Assembly (NCBI RefSeq): GCF_000150275.1
Contig: NW_002060967.1
Coordinates: 124,001 to 188,000 of the forward strand
Origin: Trichoplax adhaerens
Taxonomy: Eukaryota > Placozoa > Uniplacotomia > Trichoplacea > Trichoplacidae
Reading direction: 5' to 3'
DNA length: 64,000 nucleotides
Shown here: positions 11,809-26,719 of the stretch, piece by piece
Position numbering within the stretch: position 1 is the first letter of the stretch
Layout of the letters: each line of letters opens with the position of its first letter
Notes under the pieces: generated by a model
What the model was told of the DNA's origin: nothing
Seen by the model: the letters and a program-made list of their open reading frames with translations, nothing else
The model's database searches: none
Program-made: the position numbers and the translations under genes

Positions 11809-14800
11809 TCGCTGTTCAGTCCAAAAAGTCTTTATTGTATATTATTAAAGACCTTAATATATATATTTTAAATGTACAAAAATAATCATAGTATGATAAT
11901 CTTTTTAACTGTATTACTTAATAGCCCTAATGATAAATGATAATACCATTAAGTATATTTATTACGATCCTTTCATGTTTCAATCGTCAAAGTAGTTTTA
12001 TAACCTCATTTCATGAACTTTTGATACCTCAATGCTCAATCTTATATACTTACATTGTTATCAATCTCTTGAATTAATGGATGTACAATTATCGTATTAA
12101 CTTAATCTTTAATTTTGAGCTTGAGTGATATCTATATCGTGTAACTATAATGATGACGTTGTATAAACCATATAATTCTAGATTAAATCATTTTGCTGGT
12201 TCCTATGAGCCAAACAATAGGCTTGTAGTGATGCACCCCGTTCTTGATTATGTTGGTAAATTTATTTGATATAGTTAGGTTACTAAGAATAGATATTACC
12301 GTGATGATAATATTAGATGATTGCTAACTACTATATTAGAAATTGTTGATGACTAAAGTTAGCCAGTTGACTAATTAATTATGGTACAAGATTTGTGTGA
12401 CCTAATATACTGTAATTGTGAAGATACCCAACATTAAAAAGTGCTGGAAATTAATAGGAAAGTAATCATATTTTAAATAGAATGATTCGGATTGTAGAAG
12501 ATAATGATAATCTACTTGAGAAAAACTATTCTGTTTGATGGCTTGGCTTAGTCTGATTATATCTGATCATGTTATCATGAATGGATTTAATGGAATGTCT
12601 TTTAAAACTGCGGAAATGAGCTCACATGAGAGACTTCACTTTGCTTTGAGCTCGGAATACTTTAGACTAGATTCTTGTATTAATCAATTACTGCTCTTAA
12701 GCTCTGCAATAAAAGCCTTTTATGAAAATTTCATTAGACTAAGGCAATTCTTTGTGAGATACTTTTATCACAGGAGTTTTCCTAATGTACTGTCAGCTCA
12801 TTTTTACCTCTTACAGCCAAATGAAATCTCTCAATATTTCCATAATAAAAGCATCAAATGTCGATTCCATTCACAGGAATATTAATGGAAACATGACAAA
12901 AAAGCTTCTTTATCTTTACCGGTATCAAATATTTATGATGCATATTGCAACAGAGATATTATCACGACGTCATGTACACATAAATTCAATTTTGCATGAT
13001 TTTTCACAGCATATTGGTTGCTAAAATGGTATAATCATGTTTATAATAGCGTTATTACCTTTTAACTGTATAGGTTACCTATGATTTCGGAATCTCAGGC
13101 ACTTCTATGAGATATCTTTGGCAATATATATTAATTATAGCCCCTTACTTTACGATGTCATCACTTTGTAATTGTTAGTATATTTATTCACCTGTAGTCA
13201 ATAAATATTTACTGGAAACTTTAATTATAGATCCATCTTTAGACATTTGCTTTACTGGCAAATAAGTTGTGTAATAGATAGCTTGCAATTTACTTACTGA
13301 ACACGGCATAAAATCAAATATAAATCATACCGTAGTTACTATTTCAGCCTTACAGGAGGTGAAAAGTCTAAAGATCCTCCTTTTATTATAATATTAACGA
13401 AGGCTGCACCTTAACTTCGATAGCATAGTGCAGTAGTACTTCTTTTTGGAAGGGCTGCGTCATGAAATTGTCATAAGCTTAAGAATATAAGGAAACGGCA
13501 TTAATCAACATTTTCCAATGTAATTAATGTATAGCGGACATTAAATTACTCTATTCACAATTTAATAACTATTTTAAAGAATATGCCACTTCTACACCAT
13601 CGGCACAGATAGAACACTTATTAGATTATAATCATTGGCCGAATTTATGATTGTCTTCAATCCTGTTTCAATAAATCTACTCTTGAAAGAATAAAATCGA
13701 ATTACAAAGAAAATTTCCAAACATTCAGGCTTAATTTCCGGCTGCGATAGCAACTCATATATTTTTTATTGAACTTTTAGATTTAAAACACTAATAGCAT
13801 GACTAAATAATATGTATCTTATATACCAATTGAAATAATAAAAAAATGCAGCCGAAATTAGAAGTAAAACTCGAATTTTTTTATTGCTTGAAACAAAGTA
13901 GCATCTGTTATAATTTTGTGACCATTTGGGAGCTTAATAATGCAGACTCACCATCATTTATTCTTTGCTAAAAGTAAGAAAACTGAAATTAGGTAATGTG
14001 TCTGTATTTTAAAATTAATCCATTTACCAATCAGCAATGGACTTCTATGTAAACAACAACGATATATTGGCATTACTATGGCCCTATCAACTAATAAAAA
14101 TATTCACTTCCGCCTTTAAGGGAGTTATTCTATGCTGATAGTTACCAACTATCAGGACTAATTTTCATTTTATATAGGGCAAAATTACTTTCGAACTCGG
14201 TACGATTGTGGCCATAGTAAACCACAAGACTATGTTTGTCAACTTAAGAAACTGGTAGTTGCTTGATTACTTGAAGCGATCAATGGAATAAAAGTTATTA
14301 TTTACGGATCGATACCTGATTAAATAGTCATAAATACAGTAACTGAAAGTGAAGGTTTTATGTTATTAAAATGGCTATCGATCATGGTAGCATCAATCAT
14401 ATCCTGTCCATGTTGCTGACCAAAAGGATATATGATGAAAATCTCGATTTTCATAATTGAAATATAGAGACTAAAAATAAGTATTTCGACATCATTATAT
14501 TATATTATATGAATGACAATTGTAAATTGAATCGAATTATAAATTTATAAGTTGAATTATTCTCTAAAGTTAGTCCTATATATTTTACTATTAATAGTAA
14601 CTTGTATATAAGCGAGAGTGGTAAATTATTATTATTTTATAATACACGAACGAGCACACCTATGTCTACAATCGGCTACAATATTCAAAGCCAACAATGT
14701 CGATCGGGTTAACTGTATTTTATACCTAAATGTCATCTAGGCCTAACATATTCGTATACTGTAGCCCTAATTTGTATATATGCGAACAAGCAGTGTTTAT

Positions 14801-17800
14801 TGCATGGGAATAATTGGGGAATACTAACATAGAATGATTGATGTCAAGGTTGTTTTAGCAGTTTAAGAATGCGGTAGTTGATCAATTTTTAAGCTTCATC
14901 AGTTGCGCCACATTCTTGGTATTATATAAATGAGTGACAGATGTGAAATGTAAAAGTCAGTGGCATATGCGTATACAATTATACATACAAACAACGAAGA
15001 AGATAAAGCAAGAATCTTCTACGATCTGGCAATTCCTATTCGATTACGTTATACCAATAGTTATTTCGAGAGTATCACTGCTGAATTGTCGTTACTATGG
15101 TATCTCAAAGTAAATTTTTTGGAAATTGCAAAAGTGCAAAATGATCTTTACTGTTAAGAAATTTCTTTTATAAAATTCAGTCAATGTTAACATGAATATT
15201 AAATACAGAGTCTTTACAATATATCATTTATAGAACTTGAACATAATTTTTATTATTAAATGAATGTAATTTATTTACAAAAAATACTTTCTGACATATC
15301 CAAACTCATTGTCAAATCGAAGGCATTTCAAATTTGTTTATGTTTTGTTATAAATTTTTTACTAAATAGGATAAATATCTCAGCCTTTTCTGTTTCACCT
15401 ATTCTTTTTATTGATTATAGCATGAATAATACGTTGATAGCTTCCAAAGGAAATAAGGAAGATCCTGAATTCTATAGAAGTGATAGACGTATTACATAAC
15501 TTATTTACGTATTTACGCAATTTATGGTAAAAAGAGAAATAATTTATAAAGAAAATGTTGAAGCACTAAGTTTATCAATAACTTCGAAAAATTGTTATTT
15601 TTGTAAGTGACGCCAAAGTTACAGGAATAAGTAAACGAGTAGCGAACAAGACTAGAACGCCATTATTAATTTTTGCTAACAATACCTTGACTGAGAATTC
15701 TAGTAAAACTGCTCTAGCGATACTATATATGGATGAAATGTGCTAAAATACTACTAATTATAACTTAGCAGAAATCAGAAAAGAAATATTCTATTGCTAT
15801 AGCAGTAGCCGAGTAGAAATTGCTTTTAAAAACAGACAATAAATAAAAATTTTCTGATTTTCAACATAACTTGAGAGATGCTAAATTAAGAATAAGCAAG
15901 TTTACAGCAGAGTAGTTCCTGGTATTAGATATATGCGTGCGGGCAAAACCCCGATTCTCATAGGCTATGGGGTGACGGAAAACTTGCACCAGATTATCTC
16001 TGACCGATTTGATCACTTCGCCTGTATTTATAGAGATTTAATAGTCCATAGGATCCGAATGTTTCTATCTACTTCTGTTAGAGCATGAAGTGCGTGAGTG
16101 CCGGCATCGATAACTCTATAATACAGATAGACACCATTGTTAGCGCATGATTTAGCGCGCCTATAGTTCAAGAGGAGTTAATGTCTTTTGTGTCCCTAAA
16201 TGACGATAAAAAGATGCAACGGCAACGGATAATCATTAAAAATTAATTAATAAAAGTGTAACAGTATACAGTAGGTGTAAATTAGGGGATTAAATTGCCT
16301 TTGGTATTTTAACCCTTCTAACCATAGAGTTCTTAATATAACTATTGACCGTACCCATACTAATCAATTATAATCGGTATGCTACAGCGCAGTTTCAAAT
16401 CGTTCATTTTGTGCTAACGTCTAGGAGTCCAAGTAATGATAATTTTATAATTACCCTTATCAATCAAAGTACACTATCGAGAGCTAAAATGAACTTTGTA
16501 CTGGCACTAATGGTATTGTCAGCCATAAAATGGCAGTGAAATAATAATATTGTATGCTGTATTAATAGATACTAAAAATTAATATAAAAAAAGGGAAACA
16601 TCCAATGAAATGTAAACAGAATTCTACTGTAGGAGTCTGTATACGTATGATAAATTTTATTCTTTTTTTCTCAATTTTTCTTTACATATGTGAAAAGCGT
16701 AGTATGAGAATTAAAATAATGTCTTTTCTTCTGGCTGGGTAGTAGCGCATCTTGAGACAAGACTTCAATCATGATTTGAATGAAATACCGTTTAAAAACT
16801 CTAAGTAGAAATACCCAAGCCTATCAGCACGATATACAATCTATGGCAGCAGAGTTATTTAATTAAATTTATTTGAAAAAGTGGAGCACGATTAATTGTA
16901 TAAGAAATCAAAGAAATTTGGGGGTCATTTTATACGCGTAAACGACTAGTTTTAAAGTTAGAATTCTAATTTGATTTTAAAATGTATGAGTCGGGTGTTT
17001 TAACCTCTACAGTATACGTACAGTCTATAATATAAGGCTATCGATGAGTGGAATACCGTATTAGCCCTGTTTATTAATCAATTTATTAAGTGGATCATTA
17101 ACTAATCTGATCATACTTTTCCATACCTATATCAGTAATTGACAAACGAGGAATATTACGGTGTGACTAGTACTGTTTGAACTGATCGTGCATGTTAGCA
17201 GCGACTGATAGTTTGTATTCGAAATTTTAAAGATGATGATAAAAATGAGTTAACACCTCAGTTCAAGTTAATTAAATAAAAAAAACATGAAGTGCCAATT
17301 GCTCAAAGTTGCGAGGATCATTTTTATTGGAATTTTAGCTCAATTTAAAGTCATTCTCATGAAAACTTCAGGATCCAATCAAGGGCTACACTGTAGCCGA
17401 ATAGCTTTTAACTCTTATCCATCAAATGATAGTCTAATCTCGCAATCCCTTTGTGCTTAAAACTTTTTTAGCGCACTTTTAACCGTCCACTACGAGTGTA
17501 ATCATACACATAGAATCCATTCAATGACGAATGTTTGGATAAGCTTGTAGTTTATTCTTGTCTTTCTTGTTACATGGACACAAAATTGCGGTAAAAACCA
17601 AGCCGATCATAGATTAACTTTTTCCAAAGTTGATAGTCGAAGGAGAATAAAAACTCCTATAACATTAACTACCTTGTTGTGTATTGCATTTGGTAAGATT
17701 ACTAGCGGCAATCCGTATCTTCCCTGACTAGTATATCCTGTTTCAATATGTACATTGCACACTATGTGTTGGAAAGGTTTTACATGTTGGGTCAAGCTTG

Positions 17801-18957
17801 CTGAATCAATCATTTTTCAAATTTATAGAATTCTCGGCTCAATAAACTTGACCTAAGACAGACACGTATACAATATATGTATACGTTATTGCTGATTGAT
17901 TCTAGACATTAAGTTTAACATGCATTCATATTCGTTGCTTTGTTACAATAAAGGGAACTGCAAATTTATTGCTATAGGCATCGATAGTTGATTTAAATAA
18001 GAGATGATGCGCCATTAAAACAATATGGAGCAGAAATCTCTATGAATATTTGGGATAATTACCGAGTGGGTAGCAACTTGTTTAAAAGCTGAGAAACTCT
18101 TTAACAAATAAAACCAGTCCGAAGATTGAACTCTGCGGATATTTTTGCGATTTTTCAATGTCTCAGCAATCATTGATGACATAGTGCTACATTATTCCAT
18201 TAATTGATTGCCCATACAACAACTATTTAGACTTGATACCACCACTTTCTGAATAGAATTATCATCTTGTAGAGGCAATTATCGCTAGCGCGAGTAAAAA
18301 AAAAAGCCCAAAATATGGCGGCACTGAAGAATTGGTTGGTTGAAGAGAAAGTTTGAACTTGTGAGATCGTTTGTGTCGTCTGACCGTACAAGTCAACTGA
18401 GAGCCATTCTATTATCAGCCATTGAACCATTGTCAGCGCAGTCAGCCATTGTATGAGTATGTAATGAAATTTGTTACGCTCGTTCGTTGAAGCGTCATTC
18501 ATGACTGTCTTTCAATCAGTCCATTGACGCAGATATCAGCAGTGTAAACGTCTTCAGTATCGAGTTTTACTATTAGTATTTTTTGTTCTTCCAATGTTGG
18601 TATCAGAATGAGGTGACACTTGAGATGAAGCTAGTTGGCTATTATCTCTTTCATCAAATGCATTGATGTCCACTTGAGCACGAACGACTACCCAAGATTT
18701 TATTGTCTTTCCCACTTGGACTGTACAGTATGTAATCAATGATAACGGTACGGTACCGTATTGTACACTGTAGTCACCCTCTTATATTAACGATTGACCG
18801 TCGATTCCATTCTTATTCTTAGCCATCACTGCTGTAAGTACTGTTTCCTTGGCCTTTTTAGTCGTTCCACCATTTGAACTTCTGCTCCATACTCAGTGAA
18901 AAAAACGCCACAGTCAATTGGATTCAAGTGGCATAGAAAAGATTGTATTCCTTTTTC
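11809..18957. other. Intergenic region between receptor genes A and B; no gene seen
   Basis: About 7 kb of AT-rich DNA. The longest frame (12535-12885, 116 aa) has no recognisable domain, no splice-consistent partners and no copy in the other intergenic regions. I see no tRNA-like or rRNA-like sequence. A minus-strand frame at 18227-18502 is hydrophobic but otherwise unsupported. The last 300 bp presumably include the gene B promoter. Confidence 0.45.
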
Positions 18958-21900
18958 ATGATGGATCAAATTTTGATTTTAATCCTGGTACTAATCTGCT
19001 TATTAAATTGCGTATTAACGAGCAACGCTTTGAAAGAAAATTGGAATATTGCTCAAAGCGATTGGAAAAATCAGGTCAAAATTTCTCTTTGCTCCTCGTC
19101 GTGCTATGGGGTAAATATGGCTATCAAAGCAACTTTTCATTGAACTTGAGAGTGATTCATACAATTTTTTTCCTTTTGCATTATGTTGGGAGGGCAACCT
19201 CTGTAACACACTAGCGATATCATACTTTCATGCAATGCTGTATGTACAAAGTGGACACATTGGACCATCACTAGTAAAGCGACATCATAATAAACGTAGT
19301 TTACACTACCCAAGAACTTTTTTTTTAAAACAACCTTCAACAACAATCATAAAATGGTGTGACTGTAATGTAGATTTATCGATAGGGAGTATGATCATAC
19401 AAACCTTGATTGGCTATGGTATACTGTAACAAAGGGGAAGGAGAAAAATAGCAAAAAGAAAGTTCCTCTAGTCTTCAGATAAAGAAAGTACAATATCTCT
19501 CAGTCTTGTAATTTTACATCATGCCTTAATTCCGAGATTGAACTGCATTTTGCAGTCTTGCGGCGAAAGAAAGTACAGTAACACTTATTAGTCGAGCTAT
19601 TTCGATCGGGCATTGGTCATAGGTTGAACTGTGTACAGTTACACTGTAGTACGAGTGGACGTCAAGAGTATTCAATAAACTGTCTCTATATTTTACTAAC
19701 TATTTTCATCAAGTCTAATGACTAGTTTGGTATCACAAAGCCCATCATAAACAATCATTCCTAATAAAGGATGAAACGCCCATCAATTTTTTCCACATTT
19801 CAATATCCAGTCCACAAGGAAATATTAATTAATAAACTACAATCTAGAAATACTGAGAATATCGTCGTATTTATAGCCTGATACTTCGACTACTTAATGA
19901 AGTTATTAGCACCCAGTTCATGATATCCAATGAAGTATTACTAAGAAATCATAATGAATGGAATAATCCATGCTCCAAATTATAGGCATTATTCTGTAGT
20001 AATAACGGTAACACCATAATTGCAAGTGTAGAAATTTTAACTAAAGTAAAATAATTAGTAATACTATAATGGTTGTAGGATTGCGGTAGTGTGTCTAGCA
20101 CGTTTGTAAAATATCTAATTATAATTATCATTCTATGTGATTCTATACGCTTCATCGTATGCCATAAAAAACTGTGGAATCCAATTCCACAAAATTGAAC
20201 CAACTTTCTCCTCAAATTACGATCAGTAGATTGTCGTCTTCAAAATAGAGTAACGTTCATTTGATCTACAATGCTTTCTTCCATAACTGTCCAACATTTA
20301 TGGCAGTATTACAATTTAATCAGTCAAATGTACATGATCCGATATTTTCTGACACTTAATATATCACCTTCTATCATGCCCTAGGCAGTTTTTTTGCAAT
20401 TCCCGTGTACTCAGTTAGCCACTGAGTAGATAAAGAAAGAGAATACTCTAACTACCTACCAACGTTATACAGCGACACCAATATTTTAATTAAATACACG
20501 AGTATATTCCAATAACTCGCCATAGCTATATTAAATTCTCCTATCTCTGTCGGACTGTCACTATACAAAACCTATGGTATATAAATGCTATCGCAATCAA
20601 TAAAGTTAATTATTTATTCACTTCATTTATATCAATAATATTGTGCGATTAGGGTAATCTACTAGCCTCCAGCTATATGCTATAAATAATCTACACTACA
20701 AATACAGAAGTAAGACCTGTGTAAATTGGATTTTCATTCTCAATTTTTATTACCTATTGTACTGTACATTTACTTAGACTTGAGTTTTACGCTGTTATAT
20801 ACTGTAAGTCGTGTTTCCATTATTTGCAATCAAAGTAATAACTACGAGGATATTATTGAATTGATTTTAAAAATTAGCCTGTACACCGAGATGCAATATA
20901 CTGTAGTACTTTACCCAAATGAACAGTAAAAATGTCTAATTACCATGGATAATCAATTGATGATGATTGATAAATTGTCCTATGATACCAACATTCTGCT
21001 TATCAAAAAATTCGTCGCTGTACAGTACTATACTGTACAAAAATTAATTTTTTCGAGATTTTCCTATTTTTAATTATCTATAAACCAATACTGTAACATA
21101 TACAATCTTATGATAGAATATTGCTTATATTTTTTACTCGCCTACTAATGTCATTAATCTGATTGCTAACATAGATGAATTTTATGACATTACCCAGTAT
21201 TTGTCTGGCTGATGGTCATGACCAAGCTTGTATTGCTCCATGCTTGAGGCCATGTATTGTGCCTTGGCAGTCGTTAAAGCATTGCGAAAATCATGTCTGC
21301 GCTGGATACCGAGGCTCACTCGAATTAGCGACACTATGCTTTAAAGCTTGCAGAGTGATGGAAAGTGTAACACAGTTCCCTTTATCTCGTAAGTCGTGAC
21401 TGAGTATCGGAAAAATCGATTAAATTTGATGCAATAAGTATATCCAGCATCTCTAGCGTAAATCGATTATTTTAGCTTTCATATTCTTTTTTTGGCTGTT
21501 TAATAATAAAACCTCAAATAATTTGAAAAATGAAAAAAACAAAGACTTGACTCTAGCTATAACTAGCCAAACTAGCTTCACAGTACACACACTGATACCG
21601 AACGTAATTGATAATGACTATGACCTTTAGTAGATTAATAGAAATACTGTAATGTTGAGGTATGTACGTTAGAGATCAAATTCAATATATGCAGTGGTTT
21701 TAGTTCTGTATTGAAATATAGTACACATATATTATACGGCCATCTTCGATCTAACCAACTAACGTATAGCTAAATCAATTGCAATCTGATTATCATATGT
21801 TAGCATTTACTATCAAATACACCTAGAATAATTTCTTACCGCTAACACCATCACAGTGTTTGGCTTGCCTCCATATCCTTTCAATCTTACATTTAACCAG

Positions 21901-24775
21901 TACAGTATTGCTAAATCCTATAAGTACATCATGTGATATCTTTTGTAGCCTAAAATTTTAATTAATCTTATAAATAAAATGCGATACTGTTTCTAGAAGT
22001 TAATTTCACGCATATCAACAATACACTTTTGTCGATCTTCAACCATTACTCCTACTCTAAAAATAATTACTATTAGAAAGTTTTTCTAGTTAACGAACTA
22101 TCATAGTAAAGCAAATTTAAAATGTCAATTTAATAACCAATGGATAATAATTAATAAATGAAATGAAATGTTATCGAATGTTACTTACGATGATCCATAG
22201 TCAATTATCCGAGAATACTATTAATTCCATAATTAATAAATATTCCTTAATAATTATCGCGGTTTTTGATTCACATGTAACCGAAAATAATCGATCAATA
22301 ACGGTCATTATACTTGCATTTTTGATCAGGTAACGATAGTCAAAAATATATATTGCCCAAGGTTGTAAATAATGGTAAGCAAGAAACTAACTAATTTAAT
22401 ATATCTTGTGTACATTAAAATAACTTAAAGTACACTTGTAAGCGCTTTATATCTAATATTTAACGGCACTGTAGTTAAGAATTCAACTTCTATCTAACGA
22501 CAACGTAGGAATAAAGATATTAAAGGCTATTCTTGTATATATAATCTATAGAAACTCTGATAAACTGGATATTAGCTCCTGTAAATTGCAAGCCTTTTAA
22601 GGGGCAAAGAAAATACATCGTACCGCCTTTAAGAAATTTTACTGCTGGTGGCCATCCGATTGTGATCGACAGCGAATATAAGGACGAAGTCTGTTCTTGT
22701 CCCTTAGAGAGTTGGAATGATAAGATGCATAGTATGAGTTACTATAAAATCAAGTCAGCCACAAAAGAAATTATCTATAATAAGCAAAATAATACATTCG
22801 TCGTCAATATTACCTGGAAACCTCCAGAAGGTTTATTTCAATAATCTAATTAAATAAATCGATCAGTACGACCATTTTTAAGACTTGTTTTCATTTCGAA
22901 TAATACCAGTAGCATTAAACTATCACATTCTAGAAGCCAGTACTGTCATTACAAAGTCATGTAGGATACACAAATTAAATAATGTACTAAATTAATTCTT
23001 TCGGTCAATTAATTAAATTAATAGGTATATTTCTCTTTAATAAATTATCTTTTAGACTATTTTGGGAATTTCGAGATAAAATTTACTTTGGATGTACTTG
23101 TGGATATTGCAAATCCTAAAAATACTAGCCGTACAATATGCTACGTGACGGATAAAACCGAGATTAGTTTCGTCTTGGACCATATCGCAAATTTATCTTA
23201 TGCTGCAACAATTGACAAAAACTATATACCTTTTAAAATTCTTAAAATTCCAAATACTGCCGGATCCTTTGTCATGGAGAATATAATAATGAACAATTTG
23301 GTTATGGAAAAGTTTAAAGAAAAATATATCCCTAAAACTTATAGCAGTAAGCTACCAATACTAGCTAGCTACTTGCGCAGCAGATACATAAAATTTGTCG
23401 AATATCTATCATAGTAGTGCATAATCATTTAAGACATTGTATAGAATTACTAATTGAGTGAAATACGTACATGAGCAAAGAAGTAAATAATTACAATGAT
23501 TGACTGCACCACTATGCCGCAATCATCAGATTTTTATACAAGGATCAACTTGACTTAATTTATCATGTATTTGTTGTAATTTGTTAAAAAATTCCAATAT
23601 TTAAAAGAAATCTTTTTTAACATTTTAGACCTTCCAATATGGACGTGGGGATTAATTTTCGCAATTATATTATCAACTGCGGTTATTGTTCTAAAAATTC
23701 TCAAGCATAAGTATCGCCAGAGAGGTATGTCAGTAAATAGCTGGACATGCAACCTTAAATTTTTTGTAAATGAACCTATAATCATTAAGTAACGGCAAAC
23801 GTAATACTTAGTATTACTTATTCCATTTTCAGCTCAATATAGGGCAGCTATGAAGTTCCTAGAATCACGCTACCCAACACACACTTGCACCGAAATTCTT
23901 GAAAGACTACGTACTCGTATGTTAAAAGAATAATTTATCATATAACTAATATAGGACAATTAAAATAATTTAAATCTCCAATAAATGCCGGTAAACTATA
24001 ATTTCTCATTCATTTTTATTGTTTTAACAGCACATCCTGTGACTGATGAAGACATGATCTGCAAAAAATATTATGCTTTTATAATATATCAATTATCTGA
24101 GCATGAAGTCAATGAACAGTTATTGCAACTGCTCAATGAAAATAATATTGGTTATACAACTACTGCAGAACTTTATAATGCAATAACTATTCCATTGCAT
24201 GAAATGGTTATGAATCAATTCTCGACTTGTAGAAAGGTGTGATGTTATGTAATGACTGTGTTCACTTAAACAACACATAAATCTGGGTCTTGACAAAATA
24301 GTATTACTTTACTTTAAATGTAAGCAAAATAGCAGCAATTAATATTTTAAAGGAAATAAGCGCAACCATCTGTAAGTAATTAATACATCGTTATGTTGAT
24401 TTAAATAATGAACTCACCTACTTTTTGCAGGTAATCCTTTACGTAACGCCGGACTTTGTTCAAATAATAAGTAAACATCTCGAAAATCTAAATTCCGATG
24501 ACGGTGATAATGATGATTCGCAAACGAAGTTCGCTAAGTGCACTTGGTCATTCTTATTACTTAAACGTTATGAACGCCCTGTAGGCAACGACATCATCTT
24601 AGTTACTGACAGTAGACAGTACGAAGGTAAATTAATAACCCGAGCGAGCCAGCTACTCTGCTTACCTTTGGTACCAATATACGATCTGCGATACGAGGCC
24701 CAGTGTATGCAACTGGTAGAAAATCTAAAAACGACAGTAACTGAAGAGACAAGAAATCCTCAAAATCGGGTTTAG
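18958..24775 (+). CDS. Receptor gene B: IL-17-receptor-like type I receptor with SEFIR/TIR domain (8 exons, 547 aa)
   Basis: Exons: 18958-19110, 21175-21388, 22576-22830, 23056-23346, 23629-23724, 23833-23916, 24031-24236, 24431-24775. They total 1644 nt with the same phases as gene A. The start is Met-Met at 18958, opening a strong signal peptide (DQILILILVLICLLNCVLT). Exon 1 ends in LCSSSCYG. Exon 2 has CIAPCLRPC, x9, CENHVC, x12, CFKAC. The FN3-like exons carry VCSCP and DHIANLSYA. The membrane segment is WGLIFAIILSTAVIVL, followed by the basic KILKHKYRQR. The SEFIR domain (~residues 365-547) has strand FIIYQL, helix EQLLQLLNENNIGY, box-2-like CRKVILYVTPDFVQ across the splice, and a late block FAKCTWSFLLLKRYERPVGNDIILV, then LPLVPIYDLRYE. 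That late block resembles the C-terminal half of vertebrate IL-17RA SEFIR domains (a 'KRP' motif followed by a hydrophobic strand). This copy gives the clearest SEFIR reading; a TIR domain proper is the alternative. Confidence 0.82.
19111..21174 (+). other. Intron 1 of receptor gene B (2.1 kb)
   Basis: Bounded by TATGGG|GTAAAT and ACATAG|ATG, phase 0. No exon or defined element recognised inside. Frames at 19137-19429 and 19949-20215 lack any supporting feature. Confidence 0.55.
21389..22575 (+). other. Intron 2 of receptor gene B (1.2 kb)
   Basis: Bounded by TCTC|GTAAGT and ATTAG|CT, phase 1. Nothing further recognised; compare 642 bp for the same intron in gene A. Confidence 0.55.
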
Positions 24776-25955
24776 ATAACTCCACATTAAACTGGAAACA
24801 TTTAAAAACTATTAAAGAATGTATCGTATCACACACAATCTACTAAATTCATATACAGTGTATTCCGTTTTTAATTATAATTATTACTCAGAAATCTATT
24901 AACTGTATCATAAATAGTAACTTGGATCCTGCAAGTAGTGCAGCCTATATGTCTTATGCAAAGATGACAATTTATGTGACATGAACTCTACATGATATTA
25001 TTATTTAACTGTACATTAAGTTTTAAGTCTTACACGTGGCTGGATGTAAACAATCGTACTATGGTCTGTAGACTGAACGTGAAGTATCACGAGTGAGAAA
25101 GGAACTTCTTTGTTTAGTAGGGCTATATTAGGCTTGGTATAGATTAAATACCGATGCTATTGATATACTGGCAGTGATACAAATCATGTTATCAATTGGA
25201 TAATTTATTTGAACAAACTTATATGTGACCGTTACTCTAACTGCTCTTCCCCATACGTACTGAGTAATTATATAAATTGCTATCGGTAAAGCTTTCAGTA
25301 TAACCTAATGTATTGCTGCTCTAAATTTATAATCGAAATAATTCAGACAGCATAATTAATACTTTAATCATATAGCTAAGCATTTGCTTCTGGTCGATTT
25401 TATGTACGAGTCTATTCAAATTTTGATTTCAACAAAAAACAAAAGGTCTATATTCTGCTTAAGAATTTATAGCATTATTTACCCATCAGTTATATAATAT
25501 AATTATTAGCTCTCGGGCAGACTGTAACTCTTGAAAGTAATTTACACACATTATTTCTCTCATCTTGTTTAATATGGAATTATGGAATATTTTAAAACTC
25601 TATGACTTGTCATGTAAACATTAAATAATTATTAATATCAATAATAATAATGGCAATAACTAAAATCTACTACTACATGATTGCTTGAGCAGACAACTTT
25701 AAACGTAAGCAATAAAGATTACAAAGACATAACTGCTCTAACTTCTATATTGTACAAATTATTTGACTGTAGCTATAAGAATCAAATAAGAATGTGGATA
25801 AATATATACCTTGACGTATCTGTCATTCTATATTGCATTTAAAAGAATTGGTGTATATCCTAACAAATTGGCACAACAACTTTTATGCTTACAAATATTT
25901 CTAATATTCCACTATGAATTAATGCATTTTTTAAGACTTTTACCTTAGTAGGTTT
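24776..25955. other. Region downstream of receptor gene B; nothing recognised
   Basis: AT-rich sequence without a convincing frame, RNA gene or repeat structure visible by eye. Confidence 0.35.
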
Positions 25956-25959
25956 CTTT

Positions 25960-26430
25960 ACATAGCGCTAATGAAGAAGATAGTGTAGAGCATGAAACTG
26001 CTTTCTTAGAGTAGCGCATAGGTGTCTGCTGATATCAAAGGGATTGATTCATATTGCAACGGTACAATGCCATTAAATTGCATGGGCTTCCCATTTCACT
26101 GAGGATGCATAAATTACTTGATATCTTGAAGTATCATTATAATTTATACAATACTATACCAGTATAAAAAGTTTCTATTTGCTCAGTATTACAGTATTAA
26201 AACACAGATTTTGCTAATCGTAAATATAGCGTTTTCAGTTACAAGTAATTACAATCGTAAAATAAAGTAGACTTTCTTAGGCTAATGCAGGGTTGCATAC
26301 TGATCAGATATCAAAAAGATTGGCACAGTTCGTACAGTAATATTACATTGCATGGGTCTTTTCACTTCACAGAAGATTTAAAAGTGTACCTGATATCCTG
26401 ATATACTCGTATAACTTTCATACCAAATGT
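25960..26430. repeat. Degenerate tandem duplication, period ~276 bp
   Basis: The string ctttcttag...gatatcaaa(g)ggattg at 26001-26045 is repeated at 26273-26320. In both copies an attgcatgggt/c-cttttcacttcac segment follows (26080-26100, 26350-26385), then a tgatatc(c)t(g)...tat segment. A third fragment (tgctcagtaattacagtgttaa at ~26742) matches 26180-26205. The alignment is imperfect but collinear. Confidence 0.55.
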
Positions 26431-26440
26431 TAATTCCTTT

Positions 26441-26719
26441 TTAGTTAGTTAGTCGGTTGGATAGTCAACTAGTTTTTCAATTGATATTTAATTGTAAAGT
26501 CAATAATCTTGGGTGCCGAGATTTCTTCAGTATTAAATGATAGTAAATCTCTGACTTTCTCGTCTACACTATCTGTGACGCTATAATTATACCATAGTAT
26601 TCGGTCGTTGGAACTGAATTATTTGGTGATATCGCTAATCTCGCCTCTTTAAGTTAGTAAGTGGCGTTCTCCGCAAGGATTGGCGTGTGTAGACTACTTT
26701 GTCACTAGTGGTGTGTGTC
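26441..26719 (+). repeat. Left copy of a ~270-bp inverted repeat
   Basis: Matches the reverse complement of 32093-32352. Shared blocks include ttagttag..agtcggtt..agtcaactagttt, agatttcttcagta.taaa, ctcgtctacacta, agtattcggtcgttggaact, tatttggtgatat, ggcgtgtgtag and actttgtc.ctagt. This copy has about 20 extra bases (around 26576-26597) relative to the right copy. It may be a non-autonomous DNA element; no terminal duplication was established. Confidence 0.75.

Noticed and set aside
12535-12885. 116-aa plus-strand frame
   Set aside because: No domain or signal peptide and isolated in a 7 kb gene-free stretch; a frame of this size can occur by chance.
18227-18502. 91-aa hydrophobic minus-strand frame upstream of gene B
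   Set aside because: No motif and no homologue in the window; lies in the presumed promoter region of gene B.
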